Notes: generated by a model from the letters alone, not told the origin. DNA of 64,000 nt from Paractinoplanes polyasparticus (GCF_019710575.1 NZ_JAHWFK010000034.1:62001-126000); one strand, 5' to 3'. Shown: positions 40,580 to 49,676, numbered from the stretch's first letter. Numbers and translations: made by a program.

Positions 40580-41911
40580 TTATCGGTTCGCCTCGTCGCC
40601 GGTGTCGGCTGCCGGGGCCTGGGGTGGCCGATACCTCAGCAGGGCCGGGAACGCCGCGGCCAGAACGACGGCCAGACCAGCCGCCGCGAAACCGCCGCCG
40701 GCCCACGAGGCGGTGGTCGAGGTGAGGTCGGCGGTGGCGCCCGCCCGGAGGTCGCCCAGCCGCGGGCCGCCGGCCACCACCACCGTGAAGACGCCCTGAA
40801 GCCGCCCGCGCAGCCGGTCGGGCGCGTAGACCTGCAGGATCGACTGCCGATAGACCGCGCTCACCAGGTCGGCCGCCCCGCCCACAGCCAGCAGCAGCAC
40901 CATCAGCCACAGGCTGTGGGCCAGGCCGGAGAGCCCGATGGCCACGCCCCAGGCCACGACGGCGATCACCAGCGCCACGCCCTGCCGCTTGACCCGGCCG
41001 ATCCAGCCCGAGGTCAGGCCGCCGAGGACCGAGCCGATGGCGATCGCGGCGAACAGCCAGCCGACCGCCCAGTCGCCGCCGAACCGGTCGGCTGCGACCT
41101 CGGGGAACAGCGCCCGGGGCATGGCGAAGACCATGGCCACGATGTCGACCGCGAACGACAGCAGCAGCACCGGCTGGGTGACCAGGAACCGCAGGCCGAC
41201 CAGGATGCCCCGCACGCCCGCCGTGGGCTTGTCCGCACCCGGCTCGTGCTCGACCGGCGGGATCGGCGGCAGCTTCCAGGTGGCCCAGAACGAGATGGTG
41301 AACAGCAGGGCGTCGACGGCGTAGGCGACCGTCACCCCGTGGCCCGTGCCCGAGATCGCGAAGATCAGACCGGCCGCCAGCGGACCGAGCACCCCGCCCG
41401 CGGTGGTGGTCGTGTAGGCCAGGGTGTTAGCGGCGGGCACCAGGCCGGCCGGCACGATGCGCGGGATGATCGCCTGACGGGTGGGCGAGCTGATCGCGAA
41501 GCCGGCCGACTGCACAGCTGTGAGCCCGAGCAGCAGCCAGGCGCTGTTCAGGCTGAACAGCGCCTGGACCAGCAGGCCGGCGGTCGCCACCCAGGCCAGC
41601 AGCGAGCTGGCCAGCAGCAGCTTGCGCCGGTCGACCACGTCGGCCGCGGCGCCGCCCCAGAGCCCGAAGATCAGCAGCGGGACCAGGCCGGCGATGCCGA
41701 GCAGGCCGACCCAGGCCGAGGAGTGCGTGATCGCGTACATCTCGACCGGCACGGCCACGGCAGTGAACTGGAAGCCGAAGAACGAGAGTCCGTTGCCGAT
41801 CCACATCCGGCGGTAGGCGATGACTTTCAGCGGCCGGATGTCGATCACCCAGGACTTGCGTTCCTTGAGCTCGGCGATCTTCTCGCCCTCTTCGACGGCG
41901 TCCTGGCTCAA
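40580..41911 (-). CDS. MFS transporter, MFS_3 (EntS-like) family
   Basis: A 443-residue transporter: RMWIGNGLSFFGFQFTAVAVPVEMYAIT at the start, SSPTRQAIIPRIVPAGLVPAANTL in the middle, and RGRLQGVFTVVVAGGPRLGD near the end are typical of the MFS_3 group, which includes enterobactin exporter EntS. The start is TTG 41911, overlapping the pdxH stop in TTGA; the longer frame upstream is a shadow of pdxH. A hydrophilic 25-residue N-terminus precedes the first helix. Substrate unknown. Confidence 0.85.
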   Translation of the reverse strand: MSQDAVEEGEKIAELKERKSWVIDIRPLKVIAYRRMWIGNGLSFFGFQFTAVAVPVEMYAITHSSAWVGLLGIAGLVPLLIFGLWGGAAADVVDRRKLLLASSLLAWVATAGLLVQALFSLNSAWLLLGLTAVQSAGFAISSPTRQAIIPRIVPAGLVPAANTLAYTTTTAGGVLGPLAAGLIFAISGTGHGVTVAYAVDALLFTISFWATWKLPPIPPVEHEPGADKPTAGVRGILVGLRFLVTQPVLLLSFAVDIVAMVFAMPRALFPEVAADRFGGDWAVGWLFAAIAIGSVLGGLTSGWIGRVKRQGVALVIAVVAWGVAIGLSGLAHSLWLMVLLLAVGGAADLVSAVYRQSILQVYAPDRLRGRLQGVFTVVVAGGPRLGDLRAGATADLTSTTASWAGGGFAAAGLAVVLAAAFPALLRYRPPQAPAADTGDEANR

Positions 41912-42564
41912 GGCGCGAGCCTTTCCACGATCCAGACCCCGTTTCCCGTACGGCGGAAGCGCAGCCGATCGTGCAGGCGGCTGCTCCGGCCCTGCCAGAA
42001 CTCGACCGTCCCGGGCACGACGCGGAACCCGCCCCAGTGCTCGGGGGCCGGCACCGGCACGTCCGCGAAGCGCTGCGCGGCGGCCGCGTAGGCCTCGTCG
42101 ACCGCCGCCCGGTCCGGCACCACCGACGACTGCGGGCTGGCCCACGCGCCCAGCTGCGAGCCGCGCGGCCGACCGGCGAAGTAGGCCTCGGTCTCGTCGC
42201 GGCTGACCCGTTCGACGGCCCCGCCCACCAGCACCTGGCGCTGCATCGGGAACCAGGGGAAGACCAGGCTCGCGTACGGGTTGGCGGCCAGCTCACCACC
42301 CTTGCGCGAGCCGTAGTTGGTGAAGAACACGAAGCCGCGCTCGTCGTACTCCTTGAGCAGCACCGTGCGCGCCGAGGGCCGGCCGTCCGGGGTCGCGGTC
42401 GACACGATCATCGCGTTCGGCTCGGGCAGCCCGAAGGCGGCGGCGTCGGTGAACCAGGCCTCGAACTGGGTGCGCCAGTCGGCCGCCAGATCCGTCTCGA
42501 GGAGCGCCCCGCGCGCGGTGTAGTCGCGCCGCATGCTCGCGGGCGAGGGTGGTTCGAGGGTCAC
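41908..42564 (-). CDS. pdxH: Pyridoxamine 5'-phosphate oxidase
   Basis: A 218-residue FMN enzyme that oxidises pyridoxine or pyridoxamine phosphate to pyridoxal phosphate. Recognisable blocks are NAMIVSTATPDGRPSARTVLLKEYDERGFVFFTNYGSRKG in part, SRDETEAYFAGRPRGSQLGAWASPQS, and the C-terminal EFWQGRSSRLHDRLRF. GTG 42564 follows GGAG. It is the first gene of a six-gene operon and is coupled to the MFS gene. It is divergent from citrate synthase. Confidence 0.93.
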   Translation of the reverse strand: MTLEPPSPASMRRDYTARGALLETDLAADWRTQFEAWFTDAAAFGLPEPNAMIVSTATPDGRPSARTVLLKEYDERGFVFFTNYGSRKGGELAANPYASLVFPWFPMQRQVLVGGAVERVSRDETEAYFAGRPRGSQLGAWASPQSSVVPDRAAVDEAYAAAAQRFADVPVPAPEHWGGFRVVPGTVEFWQGRSSRLHDRLRFRRTGNGVWIVERLAP

Positions 42565-42744
42565 GAAAGCTCCTGCGTCAGGTGTCCGGCCGATCGTTAG
42601 CACTGCAAACGACCCTAAGTCGCTCCGGCCCGCGCGTCAGGTCGGTGAGGATGGGTGTCGCGGAGAGCACATCCCGGCGGGTCGACCCGCCGTTACCCGG
42701 CGAGCAAGATGAAGCACCTACAGCATTCTGTCCCAGGGAGGGTC

Positions 42745-43845
42745 GTGACCGACTTCAAGCCCGGGCTCGAGGACGTCGTCGCCTTCGAGACCGAGATCGC
42801 CGAGCCCGACGAGGCCGGTGGCGCGCTGCGATACCGCGGCGTCGACATCGAGGACCTCATCGGTCAGGTCTCCTTCGGCGACGTCTGGGGGCTGCTCGTC
42901 GACGGACGGTTCGGGCCGGGGCTGCCGCCGGCCGAGCCGTTCCCGGTGCCGGTGCATTCGGGCGACATCCGGGTCGACGTGCAGTCGGCGGTCGCGATGC
43001 TGGCGCCGTACTGGGGCCTGGCCCAGCTCCTCGACATCTCCGACGAGCAGGCCCGGCGCGACCTGGCGCGGGTGTCGGTCACCGCGCTCTCCTTCGTGGC
43101 TCAGGCCGCCCGCGGGCTGGGCCTGCCCGCCGTGCCGCAGAAAGACATCGACAAGGCCGGCACGATCGTCGAGCGGTTCATGCGGCGCTGGCGGGGCGAG
43201 CCCGACCCGCGGCACGTGAAGGCGGTCGACGCCTACTTCATCTCCGCCGCCGAACACGGCATGAGCGCCTCCACCCTGACCACCCGGGTGGTCGCCTCGA
43301 CCGGCGCCGACGTGGCCGCCTGCATCTCATCGGGCATCGGCGCCCTGTCCGGCCCGCTCGACGGCGGTGCGCCCGCCCGCGTGCTGACGATGCTGGAAGA
43401 TGTCGAACGCGGCGGCGACGCCCGGGCGTACGTGCGGGGAATCCTCGACCGGGGTGAGCGCCTGATGGGTTTCGGGCACCGCCTCTACCGCGCCGAAGAC
43501 CCGCGGGCCCGGGTGCTCAAGCGCACGGCCCGCGACCTCGGCGCCGCGCGCTACGACGTGGCCGTGGCGCTCGAGCAGGCCGCGGTCGCCGAGCTGCGGG
43601 AACGCAAGCCCGACCGCCCGCTGCCGACGAATGTCGAGTTCTGGTCGGCCGTCGTGCTCGATTTCGCCGAGGTGCCGGGCCACATGTTCAGCTCCATGTT
43701 CACCTGCGCGCGGGTGGCCGGCTGGAGCGCCCACGTGCTCGAACAGAAGCGTCTGGGCCGCAACGTCTACCCCCGTGTCCGCTACGTGGGACCAGCGCCC
43801 CGCAAGCCGCAGCAGGTCGAGGGCTGGGGCGAGTTGCGCGCATAA
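42745..43845 (+). CDS. Citrate synthase (type 2/CitA-like)
   Basis: A 366-residue citrate synthase family enzyme. The catalytic residues are His171 in SAAEHGMSAST, His245 in MGFGHRLY and Asp306 in LDFAEVP. The short length and lack of the type-II allosteric N-terminus match the CitA/citrate synthase 2 group, which includes methylcitrate synthases. GTG 42745 follows GGGAGGGTC; the open frame reaches 42655 without a better site. Its stop region contains the -10 of the serC promoter. Confidence 0.9.
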   Translation: MTDFKPGLEDVVAFETEIAEPDEAGGALRYRGVDIEDLIGQVSFGDVWGLLVDGRFGPGLPPAEPFPVPVHSGDIRVDVQSAVAMLAPYWGLAQLLDISDEQARRDLARVSVTALSFVAQAARGLGLPAVPQKDIDKAGTIVERFMRRWRGEPDPRHVKAVDAYFISAAEHGMSASTLTTRVVASTGADVAACISSGIGALSGPLDGGAPARVLTMLEDVERGGDARAYVRGILDRGERLMGFGHRLYRAEDPRARVLKRTARDLGAARYDVAVALEQAAVAELRERKPDRPLPTNVEFWSAVVLDFAEVPGHMFSSMFTCARVAGWSAHVLEQKRLGRNVYPRVRYVGPAPRKPQQVEGWGELRA

Positions 43846-43848
43846 TGT
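43843..43848 (+). promoter_or_regulatory. -10 element of serC (leaderless)
   Basis: TAATGT lies 6 bases before the serC GTG and overlaps the TAA stop of the citrate synthase gene. That distance implies a transcript starting at the start codon. Confidence 0.5.
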
Positions 43849-43854
43849 TTCCCC

Positions 43855-44970
43855 GTGACTGACATCCGGATCCCCGACACGATCAGGCCCGTCGACGGAC
43901 GCTTCGGCTCCGGCCCGAGCAAGGTGCGCCCCGAGGGCGTCGAGTCGCTGGCCGCGGTGTCCCGCACGTTCCTCGGCACGTCGCACCGCCAGCCGACGGT
44001 GAAGAACCAGGTCGCCCGGCTCCGGCGCGGCCTGGCCGAGTTCTTCTCGATGCCCGAGGGCTACGAGGTGATCCTGGCCAACGGCGGCACCAGCGCATTC
44101 TGGGAGGTCGCGACGTTCGGCCTGATCCGCAGGCAGGCCCAGTTCGCCGAATTCGGCGAGTTCGGGGCCAAGTTCGCCAAGGCCGTGAAGGACGCGCCCT
44201 TCCTGGCCGAGCCGACGGTCCACCGGGCGCCGGGCGGGCAGGCGGCGTTCCTCGAGGCCGAGGCCGGCATCGACGTGTACGCCTCGGTTCAGAACGAGAC
44301 GTCGACCGGCGTGGCCGTCCCCGTACGCCGCGTTGCCGGCGCCGACCAGGGCGCGCTGCTGCTCACCGACGCCACGTCCGGCGGCGGCAGCCTCGACGTC
44401 GACCTGCGCGAGACGGACGTCTACTACCTCGCCCCGCAGAAGGCGCTCGGCTCCGACGGCGGCCTCTGGATGGCCCTGATGTCCCCGGCCGCGATCGAGC
44501 GAGCCTTCGAGATCAAGGCAAGCGGCCGCTACATCCCGCAGTTCCTCGACCTGGTGACCGCCATCGAGCAGTCCCGCCTGGAGCAGACGTACAACACCCC
44601 CGCGGTGTCCACGGTATTCCTGGCGGCCGAACAGCTCGACTGGATGAACACCCAGGGCGGCCTGGCCTGGGCAGTCAGGCGCAGCGCCGAAAGCGCTGCC
44701 GTCATCTACGGCTGGGCCGAGAAGTCCGAGTACGCGACTCCGTTCGTCACCGACCCGCTGCTGCGCTCGGCCGCGGTGGCCACGATCGACTTCGAGGGCG
44801 TCGACGCCGCGACGATCGCCAAGGTGCTGCGGGCCAACGACATCGTCGACACCGAGCCGTACCGCAAGCTCGGCCGCAACCAGCTGCGGGTGGCTCTCTA
44901 CCCCACCGTCGAGCCCTCCGACGTGGCCGCCCTGACCGCATGCATCGACTACGTCGCCGAGCGGCTCTGA
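43855..44970 (+). CDS. serC: Phosphoserine transaminase
   Basis: A 371-residue PLP enzyme of the actinobacterial SerC type, making 3-phosphoserine in serine synthesis (and 4-phosphohydroxythreonine in some vitamin B6 pathways). The N-terminal FGSGPSKVRPE, the phosphate-binding GTSHRQPTVKNQ and YYLAPQKALGSDGG with Lys196 as the PLP lysine identify it. Start GTG 43855 has no ribosome site and appears to be leaderless. Confidence 0.93.
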   Translation: MTDIRIPDTIRPVDGRFGSGPSKVRPEGVESLAAVSRTFLGTSHRQPTVKNQVARLRRGLAEFFSMPEGYEVILANGGTSAFWEVATFGLIRRQAQFAEFGEFGAKFAKAVKDAPFLAEPTVHRAPGGQAAFLEAEAGIDVYASVQNETSTGVAVPVRRVAGADQGALLLTDATSGGGSLDVDLRETDVYYLAPQKALGSDGGLWMALMSPAAIERAFEIKASGRYIPQFLDLVTAIEQSRLEQTYNTPAVSTVFLAAEQLDWMNTQGGLAWAVRRSAESAAVIYGWAEKSEYATPFVTDPLLRSAAVATIDFEGVDAATIAKVLRANDIVDTEPYRKLGRNQLRVALYPTVEPSDVAALTACIDYVAERL

Positions 44971-45084
44971 GCGGTTCCGGGTTGCCGCCGGACGCGTTGT
45001 CGGGCATCGTGCTCTTGGTCACCTGGGCTGCGGGCATCTGCCGTTGAAGTCGCTGAATTTCAAGATCATCGCAGCTCAGTCAAC

Positions 45085-45113
45085 TTGACGGCGTGGCTTA
45101 CCACCATTAGGTG
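45085..45113 (+). promoter_or_regulatory. Candidate promoter of sepH
   Basis: TTGACG at 45085-45090 and TAGGTG at 45108-45113 are 17 bases apart in the 234-base gap between serC and sepH. Nothing else is recognisable in that gap. Confidence 0.4.
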
Positions 45114-45204
45114 ACCAAGGCGCGTACCGTGTTTCGAAACGCGCCCGGGGGGCTGACTCTCGCCGAGCGCAGGACAACGCGACGGGACGGGACGGAGGCA
45201 ACGC

Positions 45205-46287
45205 ATGCGGCCGGTACGCTTCGTCGCCCTTTCCGAGGACGGTCAGGCCATGGTGCTCGCCGACGAGGTCGGCCGGCTCCTGGCCCTCCCCATCGACGAC
45301 CGGGTCTCCGGCGCGATCGCCCACGACGGTCAACCGGTCTCGCCCGGGTCCATGGTCGCCGTGATGTCGCCCGACGCCCCGCCTTCGCTGTCTCCGCGCG
45401 ACATCCAGTCCCGCATCCGTTCCGGTGAGTCCGCCGAAGATGTCGCACGCATCGCCGGCGTGCCGGTCGACCGCGTCCTGCGCTACGCGGGCCCGGTGCT
45501 GCAGGAACGGGCCATGCTGGCCCAGCACGCGCGCCGCACCCGCCTCAAGACCTCCGACTCCGGCGCCCCGCTGGCCGAGGTGGTCGACAGCCGCCTGTCC
45601 CAGCACGGCATCGACACCGAAAAGATCTCGTGGGACGCGTTCCGCCGCGAGGACGGCACCTGGCGCATCGTCGCCACGTGGCCGTCCGGCAAGGCGACCG
45701 CCCAGGCGATCTGGGATCTCGACAAGGGACGTCAGGTCGTGTCGCCGCACGACGACATGGCCCAATACCTGTGCGCCGAGCGTCCCACCCAGATCCTCGG
45801 CCAGGAACCGGCGCCCGAGCGGGCCGCCTTCACCGAGCGCGGCGGCCACGGCCTGCCCGGCCCGTCCCGCTCGGCCGAGCCCACGCGCGCCGGCCACGGC
45901 CTTCCCGCCGCCGAGCAGTCGCCGCGCCCCCAGCGCGACCCGATCCGGGCCGGGCGCGACGCGCTGCTCGCCTCGCTCGACCGTCCGCTCAGCCCGTCCG
46001 GCGGCCGCAACCTCGACGCGGGCCCGTCCGAAACTCCGCGCCGCCCGGTCGCCGGGGGCGCTGCTGCCCTGCTCGGCGGCGGTTCCGGCTCGGCCTTCGA
46101 CGAAGACTCCGACCTTCCCAAAGAGGTCCCGGCCGTGCCGTCGCTGGCCGTCCTGCGTCCCCGGCGCACGGTTGGCCAGGGTGGTCAGCAGCCCGCCGAG
46201 ACCGACGAGGCGAAGCCCCGCAAGCGCCTCCCCAGCTGGGACGACGTGCTCTTCGGCGGTGGCCCCGCGGCCCGCGAGTCGTCCTGA
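45205..46287 (+). CDS. sepH: Septation protein SepH
   Basis: A 360-residue member of the DUF3071/SepH family, which promotes FtsZ assembly in streptomycetes and mycobacteria. The conserved N-terminus (MRPVRFVALSEDGQAMVLADE) and helix-turn-helix-like segment (SRIRSGESAEDVARIAGVPVDRVLRYAGPV) are present, followed by a long disordered Pro/Arg-rich region and the conserved C-terminal tail RKRLPSWDDVLFG. ATG 45205 follows GGAGG. Its stop overlaps the start of thpR. Confidence 0.93.
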   Translation: MRPVRFVALSEDGQAMVLADEVGRLLALPIDDRVSGAIAHDGQPVSPGSMVAVMSPDAPPSLSPRDIQSRIRSGESAEDVARIAGVPVDRVLRYAGPVLQERAMLAQHARRTRLKTSDSGAPLAEVVDSRLSQHGIDTEKISWDAFRREDGTWRIVATWPSGKATAQAIWDLDKGRQVVSPHDDMAQYLCAERPTQILGQEPAPERAAFTERGGHGLPGPSRSAEPTRAGHGLPAAEQSPRPQRDPIRAGRDALLASLDRPLSPSGGRNLDAGPSETPRRPVAGGAAALLGGGSGSAFDEDSDLPKEVPAVPSLAVLRPRRTVGQGGQQPAETDEAKPRKRLPSWDDVLFGGGPAARESS

Positions 46288-46763
46288 CCCGTCTCTTCGT
46301 CGGCGTCTTCCCGCCGGCGCCTCCGCGAGAGGCGCTGCACGGCATTCTGCCCACGGCCTCCCGCCTGACCCCGATCGAGAAGTGGCACCTCACCCTGGTC
46401 TTCCTGGGTGACGCGCCGGCCTCGACGGTGATCCCGGTGCTGACCGATGTGCCCTCACCCGGCCCGTTCGAGCTGCGGCTGAGCGGCGGCGGCCATTTCG
46501 GCTCGGTCGCCTGGGTGGGCGTCGAGGGTGATCTGGCCCAACTGACCGAGCTCCGCGAGGACGTCCGGGACGCGCTGGCCCTGGGCGGCTTCCCCAGCGA
46601 CGACCGCCCGTTCCGCCCGCACCTGACGGTCTCGTACCACTCGGACGGCGCGCTGCGCCGGGCCTTGGCCGCCCACCGGGGCGACTCGTGGCCGGTGACG
46701 TCGTTCGAGCTGGTGAGCAGCGCCGAGGGCCGCTACGAGCGCCTGGCCGCCTGGCCTCTCTGA
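46284..46763 (+). CDS. thpR: RNA 2',3'-cyclic phosphodiesterase / 2H phosphoesterase, apparent CTG start
   Basis: A protein of about 159 residues with two HxT motifs (HLTLVFLG and HLTVSYHS) about 90 residues apart, the hallmark of the ThpR/LigT family. Family proteins normally begin M-T-R-L-F-V-G. Here the codon at that place is CTG (46284), overlapping the sepH stop as CTGA, and there is no ATG, GTG or TTG in frame nearby; the frame stays open into sepH. Either CTG is used as a coupled start, the start is further upstream inside sepH, or one base is misread. Confidence 0.82.
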   Translation: MTRLFVGVFPPAPPREALHGILPTASRLTPIEKWHLTLVFLGDAPASTVIPVLTDVPSPGPFELRLSGGGHFGSVAWVGVEGDLAQLTELREDVRDALALGGFPSDDRPFRPHLTVSYHSDGALRRALAAHRGDSWPVTSFELVSSAEGRYERLAAWPL

Positions 46764-46792
46764 CAGCGCCCGCTCGTCTGTGGACAACCCGC

Positions 46793-47392
46793 TCAGCCCG
46801 CGGCGCGTTCACCCTCGAGCCTGATGCCGCTCAGCAGCAGGCGCAGGCCATAGTCGAACTGCTCAGCCGATCCGACCACGGGCAACGCCTCCCCCGGCAG
46901 GCCTTCCATCGCGGCGCTCACCTGTTGCCAGCGCCGGTCCTGCACCCCGGCGTCCACCGCCATCCGCAGGCCGGCCGCGGCGTAAGCAATCAAAGCCTGG
47001 AAGGCACGCACCACATCACCCGGCGCCAGACCGGCCTCAGCCAGCGCCACGAACAATTCCCTCGCGACCCGGCGCCCGCGCGGCCCGAGCGGCGGCCGGG
47101 ACGCGATGTGTCCCGCGATCCCGGGATGCCGCAGCGCCACTGCCCGCATGCCGGTGAGAACGACCCGGATGCGTTCGTCCCAGGGCCCGCCCTCACCGGG
47201 GACGGGCACCTCGTCCACCACCGAGTCGGCCACGGCGTCGAGCAAAGCCGCGCGGTTGGGGAAGTGCCGGTAGATGGCCATCGGGTCGCAGCCCAGCTCG
47301 GCGGCGATCCGGCGCATGGACATCGCCTTCTCGCCCTCCCGGTCGCCGAGTGCGAGCGTGGCCTGGGTGATGAAGTCGGCAGTCATCGGCAC
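46793..47392 (-). CDS. TetR-family regulator
   Basis: A 199-residue regulator with helix-turn-helix MSMRRIAAELGCDPMAIYRHFPNRAALLDAV and a TetR_C_1-like ligand domain, as in tetracycline-repressor relatives. GTG 47392 lies 8 bases after TAGACT on the minus strand, suggesting a leaderless mRNA; ATG 47386 is the alternative. Two copies of GTCTAC-N3-GTAGAC lie between it and the divergent small membrane gene and are its likely operators. Confidence 0.87.
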   Translation of the reverse strand: MPMTADFITQATLALGDREGEKAMSMRRIAAELGCDPMAIYRHFPNRAALLDAVADSVVDEVPVPGEGGPWDERIRVVLTGMRAVALRHPGIAGHIASRPPLGPRGRRVARELFVALAEAGLAPGDVVRAFQALIAYAAAGLRMAVDAGVQDRRWQQVSAAMEGLPGEALPVVGSAEQFDYGLRLLLSGIRLEGERAAG

Positions 47393-47401
47393 AGCTCGGG
47401 A

Positions 47402-47446
47402 GTCTACGCCGTAGACATCCGAGCCATGCATGTCTACGGTGTAGAC
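47402..47446. promoter_or_regulatory. Twin TetR operators GTCTAC-N3-GTAGAC
   Basis: Perfect palindromic arms at 47402-47416 (GCC centre) and 47432-47446 (GGT centre), 30 bp apart. The first covers the -10 of the TetR gene (TAGACT on the minus strand). The second ends one base before ATG 47447 of the divergent gene. Confidence 0.85.
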
Positions 47447-47818
47447 ATGCGACTCCTCATGTGGGCCCGAATCGCGGCGGCCATCCTCAGCCTGACCACG
47501 TTCGTCTTCCTCTTCCTGCACGATTCCTGGCGCTCGGACAACCTGTTCCTGGTGCCCGACCTGATTTTGATCGGCGCGCTGGCCATCGCCTCGGCCCTGC
47601 CCGGCCGCCTGGCCCGGGTGGCCCTGCCGGTCGCCTTCGCCTACACCGGCGGCGTGCTCGCGACCTCAGCGTCGTCCTATGCCGTACAGGGCGAGTTTGG
47701 CCTGCCGAGCACTGTGGGCGCACTGACCGCGATCACTCTCGCCGTGTTGCTGACCAGCGGGGGTGGCATGTCCGCGCCGGCAGATAACCGGCCCCGGGTC
47801 GATTCGCTGGCGGGATGA
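47447..47818 (+). CDS. Small membrane protein under TetR control
   Basis: A 123-residue protein with four hydrophobic segments (AAAILSLTTFVFLFL, LILIGALAIASALPG, ALPVAFAYTGGVLAT, TVGALTAITLAVLLT) and a short polar tail. Family not recognised. The start is uncertain: ATG 47447 directly abuts the operator, and ATG 47459 would suit a leaderless mRNA better. The divergent TetR gene and shared operators make it the probable target. Confidence 0.7.
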   Translation: MRLLMWARIAAAILSLTTFVFLFLHDSWRSDNLFLVPDLILIGALAIASALPGRLARVALPVAFAYTGGVLATSASSYAVQGEFGLPSTVGALTAITLAVLLTSGGGMSAPADNRPRVDSLAG

Positions 47819-47835
47819 CCACCGGTCGGCAGCGG

Positions 47836-48285
47836 TCAGCGCAGTTGGAGGCCGGCCTCTTCGAGGGCGCCCTCCACCCGTACGCGCTCGATCTCGCGGT
47901 CGAGGCCGTTGAGGGGACGCAGGTTCTCGGTGACGCCCAGGCACTGGCAGGCCAGGCAGAGCCGCTCGTCGTAGGCGCGTGTCACGGCGGCCTTCCAGCG
48001 AACCGACTCGAGGGTCACCCCGCCCCGGCGCTGGCGGTCGAGGCGGCGCAGGTCGCGGGCCAGCCACTCGATCGGGGGCGGGCCGAGGTGGGCCAGCGCG
48101 TGCGCCGGGTCGGTGTCGCGGATCGACTCGTCGAGGCGGATCAGGTCGCGCACCTGTGCCGGACCGTCGGCGCAGGCCCGTCTGCGGCGGAACTCGTCTC
48201 GCCTCAGGGCGACCGTCACCGCGTACGGCACGGTCAGAGGGAGCACGAGCGCCGCCGTGAGCACAACCATGTGCGCGAGGGCCAC
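47836..48285 (-). CDS. Hypothetical protein with N-terminal membrane helix
   Basis: A 149-residue protein with an N-terminal hydrophobic helix (MVVLTAALVLPLTVPYAVTVAL) followed by a basic, helical cytoplasmic region with a CLACQC motif. It resembles small uncharacterised actinobacterial proteins; no function can be assigned. It converges on the small membrane gene, 17 bases apart. Confidence 0.65.
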   Translation of the reverse strand: MALAHMVVLTAALVLPLTVPYAVTVALRRDEFRRRRACADGPAQVRDLIRLDESIRDTDPAHALAHLGPPPIEWLARDLRRLDRQRRGGVTLESVRWKAAVTRAYDERLCLACQCLGVTENLRPLNGLDREIERVRVEGALEEAGLQLR

Positions 48286-48344
48286 GCACTGAAGCTAATT
48301 CGAAACAGGCCTGTACCGGAATACTCTTTTCTGCCAAATACCCG

Positions 48345-49676
48345 TCAGGCGGCCGAAGCCTCCCGCTCCGGGACCCTGGTGATCTCGGCGTGGGGCAGCG
48401 GCTCCTGGATGGGCGGCACCAGGCGCAGACGCGGCCGGGGCCGCAGCGTCAGGGACAGCCGCTCACCGCTGTTGCGCAGCTGCCACACCAGCGCGACCAG
48501 CGATGCGACAAAACAGACCGCCCCGGCGCCCGTGATGCTCGACGCCACCCCGAAATGCTCGCCCCACCAGCCGGCCAGCGACGCACCGATCGGTGTCGTG
48601 CCCAGGAAGACCAGCACGTACAGCGCCATCACGCGCCCCCGGAACTCCGGGTCGACGCCCATCTGCACGCGGTGGTTGGCCGCCTGGGCCAGATAGATCG
48701 AGAAGAACCCGGTCGGCACCAGCAGCAGCATCGCCACCACGAAGCTGGGCGCGAAACCGACCACGAACTCGAGCACGCTGAAGGCCAGTGCCGCGCCGAT
48801 CACCACGTACGCGCTGGGCCGGGCCCGTCGTCCGCTGCCGGCCAGCGCCCCGCCGAGCGCGCCGACCGCCAGGGCCGTGGTCAGCAGGCCGAAGGTGGAG
48901 GGTCCGGCGTTGAAATCGATCTTCGCGAGCGCCGCCAGCGTGACCGGGAAGTTGAAGCCGATCATGCCGACCACGAACATCAGGCCGATGGGCAGCATCA
49001 GGTCGGAGCGCCGGCCGACGTACCGCAGGCCGTCCGAGATGCGGGCGTCCTTCTTGGCCTGTCGTTCCGCGGGCCGCAGGTCGGCCGCCCCCATGCGGGC
49101 GTAGCTGAAGATCGGCGCGACGGCCAGGACCGTGGCGATCAGGAAGACCGGCCCGGTGTCGAAGAGCGCGAGCGCCACCCCGGCCAGCGCCGGCCCGCCG
49201 ATCCGCGCGGTGTTGAAGGTGGCCGCCGAGAGCGCGAGGGCGTTCGGCAGCAGCGGCAGTTCGACCAGCTCGGAGACGAAGGCCTGCCGCACCGGGGTCT
49301 CGACGGCGTTGGCGATGCCGAGCAGTCCGGCGAAGAGGAAGACGTGCCAGAGCTGCACGTGACCCGAGGCGACCAGCACGGCGAAGGCGATCGCGGTGAC
49401 GGCGAACGCGGCGTTGGCGATCACCAGCAGGCGCCGCTTGTCGAAGCGGTCGGCGAGCTTGCCCGCGTACAGGGTGAGCAGCAGCACCGGCAGGAACTGG
49501 AGGGAGGTCACCGCCCCGAGCGCGACCGGAGAGTTGCCGGACAGGTCGAGCACCAGCCAGTCCTGCGCGGTGAACATCATCCACACGCCGACGAGCTTCA
49601 CCAGCTGGCCGGTGGCGAAGAGCCGATAGTTGCGAACCTGCAGGGAACGGAAGGTGGTACTCAGCACGGACCGCAC
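48345..49676 (-). CDS. MFS exporter, MFS_3 (EntS-like) family
   Basis: A 443-residue, 12-helix transporter: FRSLQVRNYRLFATGQLVKLVGVWMMFTAQDWLV at the N-terminus, ANAVETPVRQAFVSELV, and FRGRVMALYVLVFLGTTPIG. It is 67 bases downstream of a MarR regulator on the same strand and probably exports a compound sensed by it. GTG 49676 has AGGAGG 10 bases upstream; GTG 49667 is an alternative. Confidence 0.87.
   Translation of the reverse strand: MRSVLSTTFRSLQVRNYRLFATGQLVKLVGVWMMFTAQDWLVLDLSGNSPVALGAVTSLQFLPVLLLTLYAGKLADRFDKRRLLVIANAAFAVTAIAFAVLVASGHVQLWHVFLFAGLLGIANAVETPVRQAFVSELVELPLLPNALALSAATFNTARIGGPALAGVALALFDTGPVFLIATVLAVAPIFSYARMGAADLRPAERQAKKDARISDGLRYVGRRSDLMLPIGLMFVVGMIGFNFPVTLAALAKIDFNAGPSTFGLLTTALAVGALGGALAGSGRRARPSAYVVIGAALAFSVLEFVVGFAPSFVVAMLLLVPTGFFSIYLAQAANHRVQMGVDPEFRGRVMALYVLVFLGTTPIGASLAGWWGEHFGVASSITGAGAVCFVASLVALVWQLRNSGERLSLTLRPRPRLRLVPPIQEPLPHAEITRVPEREASAA

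Noticed and set aside
44971..45204. A tRNA or small RNA gene in the serC-sepH gap
   Set aside because: No cloverleaf or conserved T-loop (GGTTCGAATCC) could be found; only a candidate promoter is visible.
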